From a virus, in the IMG/VR virus record IMGVR_UViG_3300050021_000093, positions 1-36,249 of that record: a stretch of DNA of 36,249 nucleotides. One strand, given 5' to 3'. Each line of letters opens with the position of its first letter. Positions within the stretch are counted from its first letter, which is position 1. Positions 1-6,965 of the stretch are shown here, one piece after another. The notes under the pieces were generated by a model, which was not told where the DNA came from, ran no database searches, and saw nothing but the letters and a program-made list of their open reading frames with translations. Both the position numbers and the translations under genes were made by a program.

Positions 1-118
1 GGAAATAACGTCGGTTAGGATTGGCGGCGGCAAGTTGTTGCGCGTTTCCCCCCGAAGAGATCGTACCGCTCCGGTCAATTAAGATACCTTGATGGGTGAT
101 TCTTGAACTTTCTCCCAT
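1..118 (-). CDS. Partial phage structural protein (N-terminus only)
   Basis: An ATG at 118 opens a frame that stays open to the left window edge, giving 39 visible residues. A GGGGGAAA ribosome site lies a few bases upstream, just past the TAG stop of the preceding gene. The visible segment AAANPNRRYF resembles the start of small phage head or fibre proteins in which an ANPNRRY motif precedes a beta-sandwich. It lies downstream of the capsid gene among other small beta-rich proteins, so a virion surface role is inferred. The C-terminal part is outside the window. Confidence 0.6.
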   Translation of the reverse strand, partial: MGESSRITHQGILIDRSGTISSGGNAQQLAAANPNRRYF

Positions 119-119
119 T

Positions 120-332
120 CTATTTCCCCCTCAGCCAAGCGAAGAATCGGCAGAAGATACATTTCGGCTCTGGTATATTGATGATCGGATTGACTTCGAT
201 GATCGGTTTTAATTCGATGATCGGTGATTTCTCATTGAGTTGTTTCAACTGCTGCAAGGTAAGCCAAGCAAGACTCTGATCGACGGTGCCCTTCATCTGC
301 TGCTCAATCTGCTCTTCAGTTAGACAAGACAT
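120..332 (-). CDS. Small hypothetical protein with PII hexapeptide repeats
   Basis: A 70-residue protein with ATG start and a GGGGG ribosome site. The N-terminal 35 residues look helical and share a pattern (D-Q-S-L-A-W-L-T-L-Q-Q-L-K) with the protein at 633-839, so the two appear to be related. A short run of three six-residue repeats beginning P-I-I follows (near residues 37-53), then a Cys-containing tail CIFCRFFAWLRGK. It belongs to the string of small genes after the capsid gene. No known family is recognised; a virion or assembly role is inferred only from position. Confidence 0.6.
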   Translation of the reverse strand: MSCLTEEQIEQQMKGTVDQSLAWLTLQQLKQLNEKSPIIELKPIIEVNPIINIPEPKCIFCRFFAWLRGK

Positions 333-335
333 AAT

Positions 336-632
336 TTACCCCCATAAAACAGTGATGTCGGGAGGCGTACCCGTTCCTGATGTTACGATGGTGATCCCGT
401 TCTTCATCTGCGCATCGTATATAATCTGACCAATACCACTCGCAGTAGCGTCGATTATTGCCATCGTCCCCGCGTTAGTCGATCCGTTGGAGTTGTCATA
501 GATCCCGATCTGCGAGGTGGTCGTTCCGCGGGTGTTTATAGCCACCGTGTGCAGAAGCCCCGGAACGAGCTTCACATTGGTCGTTGCGTTGGTGGTTATA
601 TGCGTGTAAATCCACCGGTTCAAAGTTGCCAA
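336..632 (-). CDS. Small beta-rich phage structural protein
   Basis: A 98-residue protein rich in Thr, Gly, Ile and Asn, with no charged clusters and strongly alternating beta pattern (for example GLLHTVAINTRGTTTSQIGI). The start is TTG at 632, placed after an AAGGTGAAATAA ribosome site and directly behind the TAA of the upstream gene. Proteins of this kind after a capsid gene are commonly head decoration or fibre-like proteins. No specific family is recognised, so the structural role rests on composition and location. Confidence 0.65.
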   Translation of the reverse strand: MATLNRWIYTHITTNATTNVKLVPGLLHTVAINTRGTTTSQIGIYDNSNGSTNAGTMAIIDATASGIGQIIYDAQMKNGITIVTSGTGTPPDITVLWG

Positions 633-839
633 TTATTTCACCTTCCTTTTGCGCTTAGGTAATGCCTTCTTCGGTTCCTTCTTCGGTTCTTTCTTCGGTT
701 CCAATAGATTGACAATGGTCATGCCATCGCGGATCTCTTTCAATTCCTGGTAAATCAGCCATTGGATGCTGCGATCCAGATCGGGAACGGGGCCGGAGTT
801 AAGCCTTGATTCGACTTCCGCTTCGTTTAATATTTTCAT
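633..839 (-). CDS. Small helical protein with Lys-rich EPKK repeat tail
   Basis: A 68-residue protein with an ATG start and AAGGAG site. Residues 1-38 form a predicted helical segment (DRSIQWLIYQELKEI) matching the helix of the 120-332 protein. The tail holds three EPKK units from a 12-base DNA repeat (about 668-703) and ends in a very basic stretch PKRKRKVK. The basic tail could bind nucleic acid or a phosphate-rich surface, which is inference. A hairpin at 851-885 separates it from the gene upstream. Confidence 0.6.
   Translation of the reverse strand: MKILNEAEVESRLNSGPVPDLDRSIQWLIYQELKEIRDGMTIVNLLEPKKEPKKEPKKALPKRKRKVK
668..703 (-). repeat. Three 12-base direct repeats coding EPKK
   Basis: The plus strand shows three near-identical copies of ttcttcggttcc arranged head to tail. 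They encode EPKK three times in the tail of the 68-residue protein. The unit is in frame, so copy-number change would lengthen or shorten the basic tail without breaking the gene. Confidence 0.7.
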
Positions 840-850
840 TGTTCTCCTTG

Positions 851-885
851 AAAGAGTAGGGAGGGCCGAAACCCTCCCCTCTTTT
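851..885. terminator. Hairpin terminator or attenuator downstream of the capsid genes
   Basis: The perfect stem GGGAGGG (859-865) and CCCTCCC (872-878) encloses a six-base loop. It is extended by AAAGAG (851-856) pairing with CTCTTT (880-885). It is nearly symmetric and carries T-rich flanks on both sides, so it could act in either direction. On the minus strand it sits after the 132-residue gene and could reduce expression of the small genes beyond it. Confidence 0.65.
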
Positions 886-1283
886 TACCAGTTGGCGATC
901 ATGAACCAGTTTACTCCGTCACATCCAAGCATGGTCAGATGCGGACCGGTCGTCCCCTGAGTCCCCGCGGAGAATCCTTGAATCGCGGACCCGCCAAAGG
1001 TTAGGGTCGCGGTGAGGCCGCTGGAATAGACCAAGAGCGTCTCGCATCCGCCCGATGCCGCAAACGACGCGGAGGTCGGTAGGGTGATGGTGGTAGTCCC
1101 TGCTCCGATTACACGGATCTCGTAATCGGACACCAAAGCGGTGTAGCCCGCAAGCGCGACCGCCGTGCTGATCGCTGTCACGTTGCCGTCGCTCTTGTTG
1201 ATCAGTGTGTCCGCGCTCTTAGGGGTGGCGATGGTGTCCTGGGTCAGATGATCTTCCAAAGTAACGTGATCGTAAGTTGACAT
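885..1283 (-). CDS. Small phage structural (fibre or decoration-like) protein
   Basis: The chosen ATG at 1283 has an AGGGGGTG site just upstream and does not overlap the capsid gene; a longer frame reaching 1388 would lie inside the capsid gene and is rejected. The 132-residue product is Thr/Ser/Gly-rich with a beta pattern (GAGTTTITLPTSASF, then GLTATLTFGGSAIQGF) and ends in NWFMIANW. Such sequences are seen in phage head-fibre and tail-fibre modules. It lies directly behind the capsid gene. The exact role is not recognisable. Confidence 0.7.
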   Translation of the reverse strand: MSTYDHVTLEDHLTQDTIATPKSADTLINKSDGNVTAISTAVALAGYTALVSDYEIRVIGAGTTTITLPTSASFAASGGCETLLVYSSGLTATLTFGGSAIQGFSAGTQGTTGPHLTMLGCDGVNWFMIANW

Positions 1284-1293
1284 AAAGCACCCC

Positions 1294-2304
1294 CTACGTC
1301 GGGTAGACCATGAAGAGGGAAACCGGCTTGACTGCCCCGGCTCCGAATCTTGCACGGCCACCGAATACGTTGTTGCCAGTGTTCTCATCGATCCATGACC
1401 TTACCCTGAGACCGACGCGGTCGATCCAGATCAGGCCGTCTCGCTGGCACCTCTTGGAGTCCATGACCCACCAGGGCATGCCGTTGGCGGATGTTCCACC
1501 CGTGGGCACGGTCAACTGGTTCCATACGACCACGTTCCATCTTTCCGCGTGGTAGTTGAAACCGGCGTCGGTAGTGCCGGGCTTCTTCCCGTCGCCGTCG
1601 GTGAAGACAGCGTCAGCGACAGCTTTCTTTATGACGGGGTCGTTGGGGATGATGATCGTGTCGGGCTGGATGTTCAGGATGTTGCCGTCGTGATCGGTGA
1701 ACTTCTGCATCTTGTTCTCGATTGACGCGAGGTTGTCATATGAGAACACGTAGGAAGACCCGGTCAGGTAGTTGGTGTTGACTGCCGCCGAGAAGTTCGA
1801 GTTGCCCGTAGCGCTCGTGTGAGCCGCGGAGAACAGGGCGACAGTGTCGTTGGCGGTGTAGGGATAGGTCTGGCCGTTCCACACGAACGACGTCGCGTTG
1901 CCGTTGATCAGGAACTGCGACCCGAATTGATCCCTCGTCCTGTAGTATGACTGGATGAAGTCGGCTGCCTCGGACTTGATGTTGAACATCTTGGCATCCT
2001 CGATCATCGTCTCGGTGACTTCAAACGAGAGCTTCCATTCGGACGGCGTCACAACCTGTTCGTAGCCGACCTGCTGGGAGGTGCGGGGATAGTTGCCGCC
2101 TTCTCCCACATTCTGGAAGTTTCCCTTGCTGGTCAGTTCTGAGAATTTCTCAGCGTACTTATCAGAGTCCATGACGTTGAAGATCAGGTTCAGAGGAGAT
2201 TTATACCCCTCTTCCTCTTCCTGGAGGAATGCCCTGATCGGGTCCTGGCTCTTACCGAAAATACTGTTGTTCAGTCCACTGGTTTTACTAAATACTAACG
2301 GCAT
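1294..2304 (-). CDS. Major capsid protein (HK97-type fold)
   Basis: A 336-residue protein between the decoration and scaffold genes in the classical order scaffold, decoration, capsid. The sequence has features usual for Mu gpT-like or related HK97-fold capsids. Helical segments precede the phrase VTETMIEDAKMF (near residue 95) and a long central domain holds LINGNATSFVWNGQTYPY. The C-terminal part is RVGLRVRSWIDENTGNNVFG followed by a P-domain-like strand end. ATG at 2304 follows AAGGAG. It assembles the procapsid shell around the scaffold. No protease gene is seen beside it. Confidence 0.88.
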   Translation of the reverse strand: MPLVFSKTSGLNNSIFGKSQDPIRAFLQEEEEGYKSPLNLIFNVMDSDKYAEKFSELTSKGNFQNVGEGGNYPRTSQQVGYEQVVTPSEWKLSFEVTETMIEDAKMFNIKSEAADFIQSYYRTRDQFGSQFLINGNATSFVWNGQTYPYTANDTVALFSAAHTSATGNSNFSAAVNTNYLTGSSYVFSYDNLASIENKMQKFTDHDGNILNIQPDTIIIPNDPVIKKAVADAVFTDGDGKKPGTTDAGFNYHAERWNVVVWNQLTVPTGGTSANGMPWWVMDSKRCQRDGLIWIDRVGLRVRSWIDENTGNNVFGGRARFGAGAVKPVSLFMVYPT

Positions 2305-2328
2305 TCAGTTTCACTCCTTTATCAGTTT

Positions 2329-2778
2329 TTACAGCACGTCGAAGCGTCCGGTCACTACACCACCGAGAGTCGCAGTAAGGCTGGTCGTTGTCAGGACGTG
2401 GAAATACAGGCCGACAGTCGCGGCCACGGTCGCCACACCCGCGTCAACGTAGACGGCGTTGGTAGCGTCGATGGCGTAGAACGGGAAGGCCAGGGATGCG
2501 TTCGTGATCGCCGCGGAGCAGGCAGTCTGCCAGATCTGCGTCGGGTCTACGAGGACAATGGGCACCTGCGCAGCAGAGGCAACCGCAGCCACCGTCGCTA
2601 TCGCCGCCTGGCATACTCCCAGGATGGGGCCAAGCAGAGAAGTCGCCGGAGCCAGGCAGCCGGAAGCGTTGACGTACACGACGCTATCGATGGCAAGGCC
2701 GGTATTGGATGCTACGGAGTAGTTGTAGTTAAGCGGCGCGCTCGCGCCACTCAAAGATTGAATCAGCTTAAAAGCCAC
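2329..2778 (-). CDS. Capsid decoration-like protein
   Basis: A GTG at 2778 is preferred over the GTG at 2787 because AAGGAG lies eight bases before it. The product of 149 residues is small-residue rich (Ala, Val, Thr, Ser) with very few charges. Its central stretch is LGVCQAAIATVAAVASAAQV, and a beta-rich C-terminus ends VVTGRFDVL. Position between scaffold and capsid genes is typical for head decoration (capsid-stabilising) proteins such as the DUF2190 type; the family match is not certain. Confidence 0.65.
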   Translation of the reverse strand: MAFKLIQSLSGASAPLNYNYSVASNTGLAIDSVVYVNASGCLAPATSLLGPILGVCQAAIATVAAVASAAQVPIVLVDPTQIWQTACSAAITNASLAFPFYAIDATNAVYVDAGVATVAATVGLYFHVLTTTSLTATLGGVVTGRFDVL

Positions 2779-2793
2779 TTGTCTCACTCCTTC

Positions 2794-3651
2794 TTAACGA
2801 GTTCTTGGATTGTTTTTCCTGTCTTCAGCGATACATTTTGCCTTAAACTCCATGATCTTTTCATCCGTCCAGGTCGGGTTCATTGCCTTGAAGCGGGCAA
2901 ATTCATCCGCGTCGATCTGAATATGCTCGAGATCGTTGGTCGTCGCGGCTCCCTCCGATTTGACGGAGGACCTGCCCTGGATTGAGTTTAAGGTAGCCTG
3001 CTTCGCTTTCTCGGCCCTCTTTGAAGCGAGGGCAGTACGGTTCGCGCTCTCGTAGGCGTCGAGTATCGAATAGCCTTTCTGCTTCAAGGAGAGCATCTTG
3101 GAATAAACTTCATCCCCGACGATCCCCTTGATTTTCTGGTCGGCAGCCTGGTCGGTAGACGATTTCACCTGCAAGCTGGTAAACTCAGGCCATTCTTCTC
3201 CCAACGCGGAGAGCTCGGCGTTGAAATCGGTTACGTGGGCGCGCTCTGACTCCGCTTTCTTTGTTTCTTCCAGCGCCCGCTTTATGGATTGGAACTCAGG
3301 ATCGGTCCTGATGATGTCCCTGATCGTCTGGGGATCCCAACCGGCGTCCTTGTATTCCTGAAGTTTCTTTTCCATCTCGGCCTGCTGCTCGATTGTTTTC
3401 TGAGCATTGGCGGCCTCTTTCCACTGATCCAGCTCTGCCTTTAACCTTGCCGTCTCTTCTTCAGCCCTTCTTGCCTTGGCGAAGGCGGCGTCCAGATCAG
3501 GACTCTGCTTGCTGGTCCGTTCGGCGGCTTCGGACTCGCTAGTTTCAGCGACGGTTTCGCCTCCGTTTTCGTTTTCAAATTCATCCTCGGCAGGTTCGCC
3601 GGGGAAGAGGACGGCGGGCTCCTCTATTGCGCCGCTAATCGGATCTGGCAT
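2794..3651 (-). CDS. Capsid scaffolding protein
   Basis: A 285-residue, highly charged protein with an acidic N-terminal region (about residues 1-50). A long coiled coil follows (about residues 55-130, with ARRAEEETARLKAELDQWKE), then a basic C-terminal part containing a FKAMNPTWTDEKIMEFKAKC segment that could contact the coat. This acidic, helical, basic-tailed layout and its place just before the capsid genes are the hallmark of internal scaffolds. ATG at 3651 follows AAGGAG. Confidence 0.82.
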   Translation of the reverse strand: MPDPISGAIEEPAVLFPGEPAEDEFENENGGETVAETSESEAAERTSKQSPDLDAAFAKARRAEEETARLKAELDQWKEAANAQKTIEQQAEMEKKLQEYKDAGWDPQTIRDIIRTDPEFQSIKRALEETKKAESERAHVTDFNAELSALGEEWPEFTSLQVKSSTDQAADQKIKGIVGDEVYSKMLSLKQKGYSILDAYESANRTALASKRAEKAKQATLNSIQGRSSVKSEGAATTNDLEHIQIDADEFARFKAMNPTWTDEKIMEFKAKCIAEDRKNNPRTR

Positions 3652-3702
3652 ATCTTTGCTCCTTGCGGTTTACCCTCCGCATCGGGAAATCACCCGAAGG
3701 CG

Positions 3703-3876
3703 TTATTTCTTGCTGGAATCTCCGTAGCGCAGATCCTCGCCCATGATGTACTTGGGTCCTACTGAATCCCGCTCGATCTTCGCACCTATGCGATTTACTG
3801 AAGATTTGTTCGGAAAGCCCTCGTTCTGCTTACGGGTCTGTGTTCCGCTCTTGCCGCGTTGCCTGCCGTCCTGCAC
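3703..3876 (-). CDS. Small basic hypothetical protein
   Basis: GTG at 3876 follows a full AAGGAGG site at good spacing, giving 57 residues; the GTG at 3885 lies inside the ribosome site and is less likely. The product is polar and basic (GRQRGKSGTQTRKQNEGF) without predicted membrane segments. It is the first gene after the terminator at 3898-3932 and lies just before the scaffold gene. No family is recognised. Confidence 0.55.
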   Translation of the reverse strand: MQDGRQRGKSGTQTRKQNEGFPNKSSVNRIGAKIERDSVGPKYIMGEDLRYGDSSKK

Positions 3877-3897
3877 GTTTGTCACCTCCTTAACGTG

Positions 3898-3932
3898 AAA
3901 AAGGGGAGCCTGTGGTTTCCCACTAGCCCCCC
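3898..3932 (-). terminator. Rho-independent terminator, minus strand
   Basis: Read on the minus strand, a GGGG...CCCC stem encloses an inner GTGG/CCAC hairpin with a GAAA loop and is followed by TTTTTC. It lies between the DUF2292 gene and the 57-residue gene, so it could separate the portal-side transcript from the scaffold and capsid genes. Confidence 0.6.
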
Positions 3933-3955
3933 GTCTGGTTGTTCCTGATCGGAGT

Positions 3956-4096
3956 TTACTTATTCAGTTTTAGGGTCTCCAGCTTTTCTACGAGCACGAT
4001 CATACTGTCCTGGATGGTGATCGTGATCTTCCCCCATTGGATCTCTTTCAGGGCGTTGATAATCCGCTCGTCGGTAAATAACAGCGACGCTTGCAC
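3956..4096 (-). CDS. YezD/DUF2292-family small protein
   Basis: A 46-residue frame starting at GTG 4096 overlaps the upstream stop as TAGTG, a typical coupled junction. The core IINALKEIQWGKITITIQD followed by a hydrophobic strand and a charged tail matches the pattern of DUF2292 (YezD), small cellular and phage proteins with an Ile/Leu-K-x-I-x-x-G-x-I/V-x-I-x-x-x-D signature. The molecular role of that family is not established. There is no strong separate ribosome site, so translation probably depends on the upstream gene. Confidence 0.6.
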   Translation of the reverse strand: MQASLLFTDERIINALKEIQWGKITITIQDSMIVLVEKLETLKLNK

Positions 4097-4338
4097 TACT
4101 TGGTGTGCGGGTTGATGATGGTCTTGCGCTTCTTCGGCTTCGGCGGCTCCACCAGGTGATCCAGGTTGCCGCCCTTGCGCGGGCCGACTGCCGGTTTCTT
4201 TACCATGCTCTGCTTGGTTGCCATCTCGCTTTTTCTACCTCCTAGTATTTTTGGCTTGTCGAGACTTTGAACTCCGTCATACTGCTTTTTGCTCGCGTTG
4301 GGCATGGGACCTTTCTCAAGCTTCTTCTTCTTAGCCAT
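4096..4338 (-). CDS. Small Lys-rich basic protein
   Basis: An 80-residue protein with ATG at 4338 after AAGGAG. Its sequence is strongly basic from end to end (MAKKKKLEKG at the start, PPKPKKRKTI near the end), with Gly and Pro breaks and no hydrophobic core. It is one of three adjacent Lys-rich proteins between portal and scaffold. Binding to DNA or to an acidic protein is plausible, but no family is recognised. Confidence 0.6.
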   Translation of the reverse strand: MAKKKKLEKGPMPNASKKQYDGVQSLDKPKILGGRKSEMATKQSMVKKPAVGPRKGGNLDHLVEPPKPKKRKTIINPHTK

Positions 4339-4359
4339 CTCACCACTCCTTATTTTTCT

Positions 4360-4533
4360 CTACGCGAAGGGCATTTTGGGATTGTTCAACGAGGGGCCAG
4401 CCGCCTTCTTGGGCGGCATCATCGGCTTCTTCATCTTGGCCGCCGCTTTGGAGACAACCTTCTTTACCGCCTTGGGCATCTTCTTCTTGGTCTTAGAAAC
4501 AACCGCGCTTTGCTTGAGCATCTTTTTGGTCAT
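4360..4533 (-). CDS. Small histone-like Lys/Ala/Met-rich protein
   Basis: A 57-residue frame with ATG at 4533 overlaps the upstream stop as ATGA and ends at TAG 4360. Composition resembles bacterial H1-like tails: repeated KK and AAA blocks (SKTKKKMPKAVKKVVSKAA, then KMKKPMMPPKKAAG). It lies in a run of similarly basic proteins after the portal. A DNA-condensing or capsid-internal role is an inference from composition; no specific family is recognised. Confidence 0.6.
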   Translation of the reverse strand: MTKKMLKQSAVVSKTKKKMPKAVKKVVSKAAAKMKKPMMPPKKAAGPSLNNPKMPFA

Positions 4534-4715
4534 CCTTTCTTTTCGCCAGTTTTGCGGTAGCTTATAGCGACTGCCTGTTTAATTGCCGCCTTCTTCGACT
4601 TCGGCTTCGATGTACCGATCTTGCCTTTCTTCTTGTAGGTATCAACAAGTTCTTTAACATTCTTACCCCGGACCTTGTTGGACTTGCCCTTGAGGAGCGG
4701 CACCCTGATCACCAC
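4530..4715 (-). CDS. Small basic protein with KQAxAIxxRK motif
   Basis: A 61-residue protein whose start overlaps the portal C-terminus by about 50 bases. GTG 4715 is right against a GGAGG site, and GTG 4703 is an alternative with 11-base spacing. The end KSKKAAIKQAVAISYRK resembles the KQAIAIALS motif of small basic phage proteins (DUF6496-like). The reading frame and the overlap with the portal argue for a coupled late gene. Function unknown. Confidence 0.55.
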   Translation of the reverse strand: MVIRVPLLKGKSNKVRGKNVKELVDTYKKKGKIGTSKPKSKKAAIKQAVAISYRKTGEKKG

Positions 4716-6750
4716 CTCCTTCGAACTCAGCGAAGATCTGCTGGAGCGCTTCAGGAGGCTGCTTCATCATGGATGTCACGATGTTCATCTGCTCGTCCTG
4801 GGGAAGCGTGGCGAGCTTCTGCCTCACAGCCTGCGGCAGAGAGGTGATAAATTGTTGGATGTCTCCCTGGTTCGGCATTCCCTGCTGTCCGGGCTGCGCT
4901 TGCTGCTGTCCAGGTTGTCCCTGACCTTGGGGCGGCGCCTGCTGCTGTTGGGCTTGCTGGGCTTGTTGCTGTGCCTGTTGCTTCTGCTGTTCGATCAATT
5001 GTTCTTTGACCATCGTCGCCTCGGGGAAGTCTATCGATTCCATGATCGTCCAGAACGAGACCGGATCGATCTCCTTCATCTTGGCGAGGTTGATCAACGT
5101 GTTGGTGAGCCAGACCTTGTCTCTCGGTAAAGAGTCCTTCATGTTGGTGTCAAAGGTGAAATCAGTGTTGTAATACCAATCACCGTTGGCGTCCTGCCTC
5201 AAAAACTCATACTTGTTGAACTGGCCCCAATCGTCCTGGTTGTTCTCGTTCTTCGAGAGGAACGGTCTTGGCTCATCGTAATAGGCCAGTTTGAACTCGA
5301 ACATCAATTGATACAGTTGTTTGAAGGCAATGTACTTGTTCTGCACCTTAGACTGGATTCTTCCAGAACTCTGGTTGATCTGCTGCTGCTTGGCGACACC
5401 GCTCTTAGCTGAAGAATCCTCCTTGCCCATGAAAGCGTTAGTAATTCCTAAGGTGTTCTGCGCCCATTGATAGAGCATACTGGCAAACTCCAGATCCTGC
5501 GATACGTTGGCCTGCAGATCAACCACGTCGAAAACCTGAAGCTCGGCCGCGTTTCCTCTCACCACTTCGTAGAGCTCATTCTTGAGATTGAGCCTCATCG
5601 TGTCTAAAGTCTTTATGATCACGCCGCCGGTCAGTAGTTTATCTTCGATGGTGGAGACGATCTTCTTCAGGGCGTCCTGCTGATCGCGGATCACATCGAC
5701 ATCGCTTTGTCCGCCGAATTGGAAGTTGACCGGGACGTTCCTCCTGACGATGATCGGATAGTTCGATGGCTGAAAATAGGGAACTTTCGTTCCCTTGGGA
5801 ATCTTCGTCCCGTTGGCTAGAACAATATCCTCCGTGATCTCTTCCTCATCCTGGATCACTTCTTTGAACCTTTTTGAACCGCACTCGCACTCATCGGAAG
5901 GTCCTTGCGGCAGACCACAGTCTTTGCAGACCTGAAGTCTCCTGTGATAGAACTTCTCGATATTCTCCAGCGGGACGGTCCTTGTCCAGACAAATTTATT
6001 TATGTCGCCGTCAGTGTCCTTGTACCAGCACTCGACTAGAGTAACCTTACCAGGCCAGTTCTGCGTTCCATGGAAGGCATTCATCTGCGGATATTCGTCT
6101 GAGTCACCGGGGCCTATATCGACGTTATACCGCCGCTCGGCGTATCTCTTGGTGACAGAGAACATGATAAAGAAATAATCCATATCTTTGATGCGGTAGA
6201 CTCCTGGTTGCGGGATGAAAGCCTTAGGATGCGGGTTTTTCACTTGCAACTCGCCGCGCCATAGATGATGCTTCACGTCGGGATTCCACATGATTTCAAA
6301 GAGAGAGAATCCCTGGATCGTCGTCGTCCTCTCGTTCTCATCCAGCATTTCCCCAAAGTCAGGGATTACCTTGATATCATCCTTCGCGGAATCTTCGATC
6401 ATCTGGGCAAGGTACTCGAATCCCCGGTGCCTTGACTTCACAGTAGGAACGGGGACCGTGTTGTCCACTTCGGACTCCAGAAACTCATAGACGATGTTGA
6501 CCACGTTCTTTGAGAGCTTCCCTGACTTGGATCTGGTGTCGGGATCGTCGTCCACATCGATTGTCCCGTTGTAGATCATCTCACGGTCGTTGAAAAGAGT
6601 CTCGGGATAGTTGTTCGCCTTGGAAAGCGCGCTCTTCAACTTCTCGTCCCAGTATTTCAACTTTGCCATGAGTTCCTGATCTGATTGGCGGTCTGCTAAA
6701 GTATCTGCCACTTTTTTAATCACCTTCCGAAACGGTTTCAATAAGTCCAT
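4663..6750 (-). CDS. Portal protein
   Basis: A 695-residue protein beginning MDLLKPFRKVIKKVADTLAD with ATG after GAGGTGATTAA. The helical N-terminus is followed by a portal core, with phrases such as RRNVPVNFQFGGQSDVDVI and DQQDALKKIVSTIEDKLL that fit the stem and clip of large (P22-like) portals. A Cys4 segment CKDCGLPQGPSDECECG near residue 280 looks like a zinc ribbon inserted in the wing. The C-terminal 100 residues are Gln-rich. It forms the dodecameric vertex through which DNA is packaged. The usual terL neighbour is here 8 kb away, separated by the glycan cassette. Confidence 0.88.
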   Translation of the reverse strand: MDLLKPFRKVIKKVADTLADRQSDQELMAKLKYWDEKLKSALSKANNYPETLFNDREMIYNGTIDVDDDPDTRSKSGKLSKNVVNIVYEFLESEVDNTVPVPTVKSRHRGFEYLAQMIEDSAKDDIKVIPDFGEMLDENERTTTIQGFSLFEIMWNPDVKHHLWRGELQVKNPHPKAFIPQPGVYRIKDMDYFFIMFSVTKRYAERRYNVDIGPGDSDEYPQMNAFHGTQNWPGKVTLVECWYKDTDGDINKFVWTRTVPLENIEKFYHRRLQVCKDCGLPQGPSDECECGSKRFKEVIQDEEEITEDIVLANGTKIPKGTKVPYFQPSNYPIIVRRNVPVNFQFGGQSDVDVIRDQQDALKKIVSTIEDKLLTGGVIIKTLDTMRLNLKNELYEVVRGNAAELQVFDVVDLQANVSQDLEFASMLYQWAQNTLGITNAFMGKEDSSAKSGVAKQQQINQSSGRIQSKVQNKYIAFKQLYQLMFEFKLAYYDEPRPFLSKNENNQDDWGQFNKYEFLRQDANGDWYYNTDFTFDTNMKDSLPRDKVWLTNTLINLAKMKEIDPVSFWTIMESIDFPEATMVKEQLIEQQKQQAQQQAQQAQQQQAPPQGQGQPGQQQAQPGQQGMPNQGDIQQFITSLPQAVRQKLATLPQDEQMNIVTSMMKQPPEALQQIFAEFEGGGDQGAAPQGQVQQGPG

Positions 6751-6767
6751 TTAATCACCTCAGCCTG

Positions 6768-6965
6768 CTAGATAGGCATCGCGGATGTAGCGCTTCCTGC
6801 CTGCTGCGTATGTTGATATTGATACCTTTGGCAGTTGCTAAACTTAGAGCACAACGCTTCCGCACTGAACAGCGTTACGTTATCAGGCAACGTACTCTCA
6901 AATTTTTCTCTGTCCCTCATGTGTCTGCAAACCTCTTTATGATCGCAATCAACGCACTTGTTCAT
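6768..6965 (-). CDS. Small Cys-rich protein, possible zinc binder
   Basis: A 65-residue protein with ATG at 6965 and a GGAGG site inside the end of the phosphatase gene, which it overlaps by 17 bases. The N-terminus CVDCDHKEVCRH has a Cys-x2-Cys-x5-Cys-x-His arrangement that could bind a metal, and two further Cys follow near residues 39 and 45. It is the last gene of the cassette before the portal. No family is recognised. Confidence 0.6.
   Translation of the reverse strand: MNKCVDCDHKEVCRHMRDREKFESTLPDNVTLFSAEALCSKFSNCQRYQYQHTQQAGSATSAMPI

Noticed and set aside
3663-3702. Terminator at the hairpin near 3682
   Set aside because: The TCGGG/CCCGA stem is short and lacks a following T-run on either strand.
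4675-5130. Plus-strand Leu/Arg-rich frame opposite the portal C-terminus
   Set aside because: It mirrors the Gln-rich coding repeat of the portal and has no start signal of its own.
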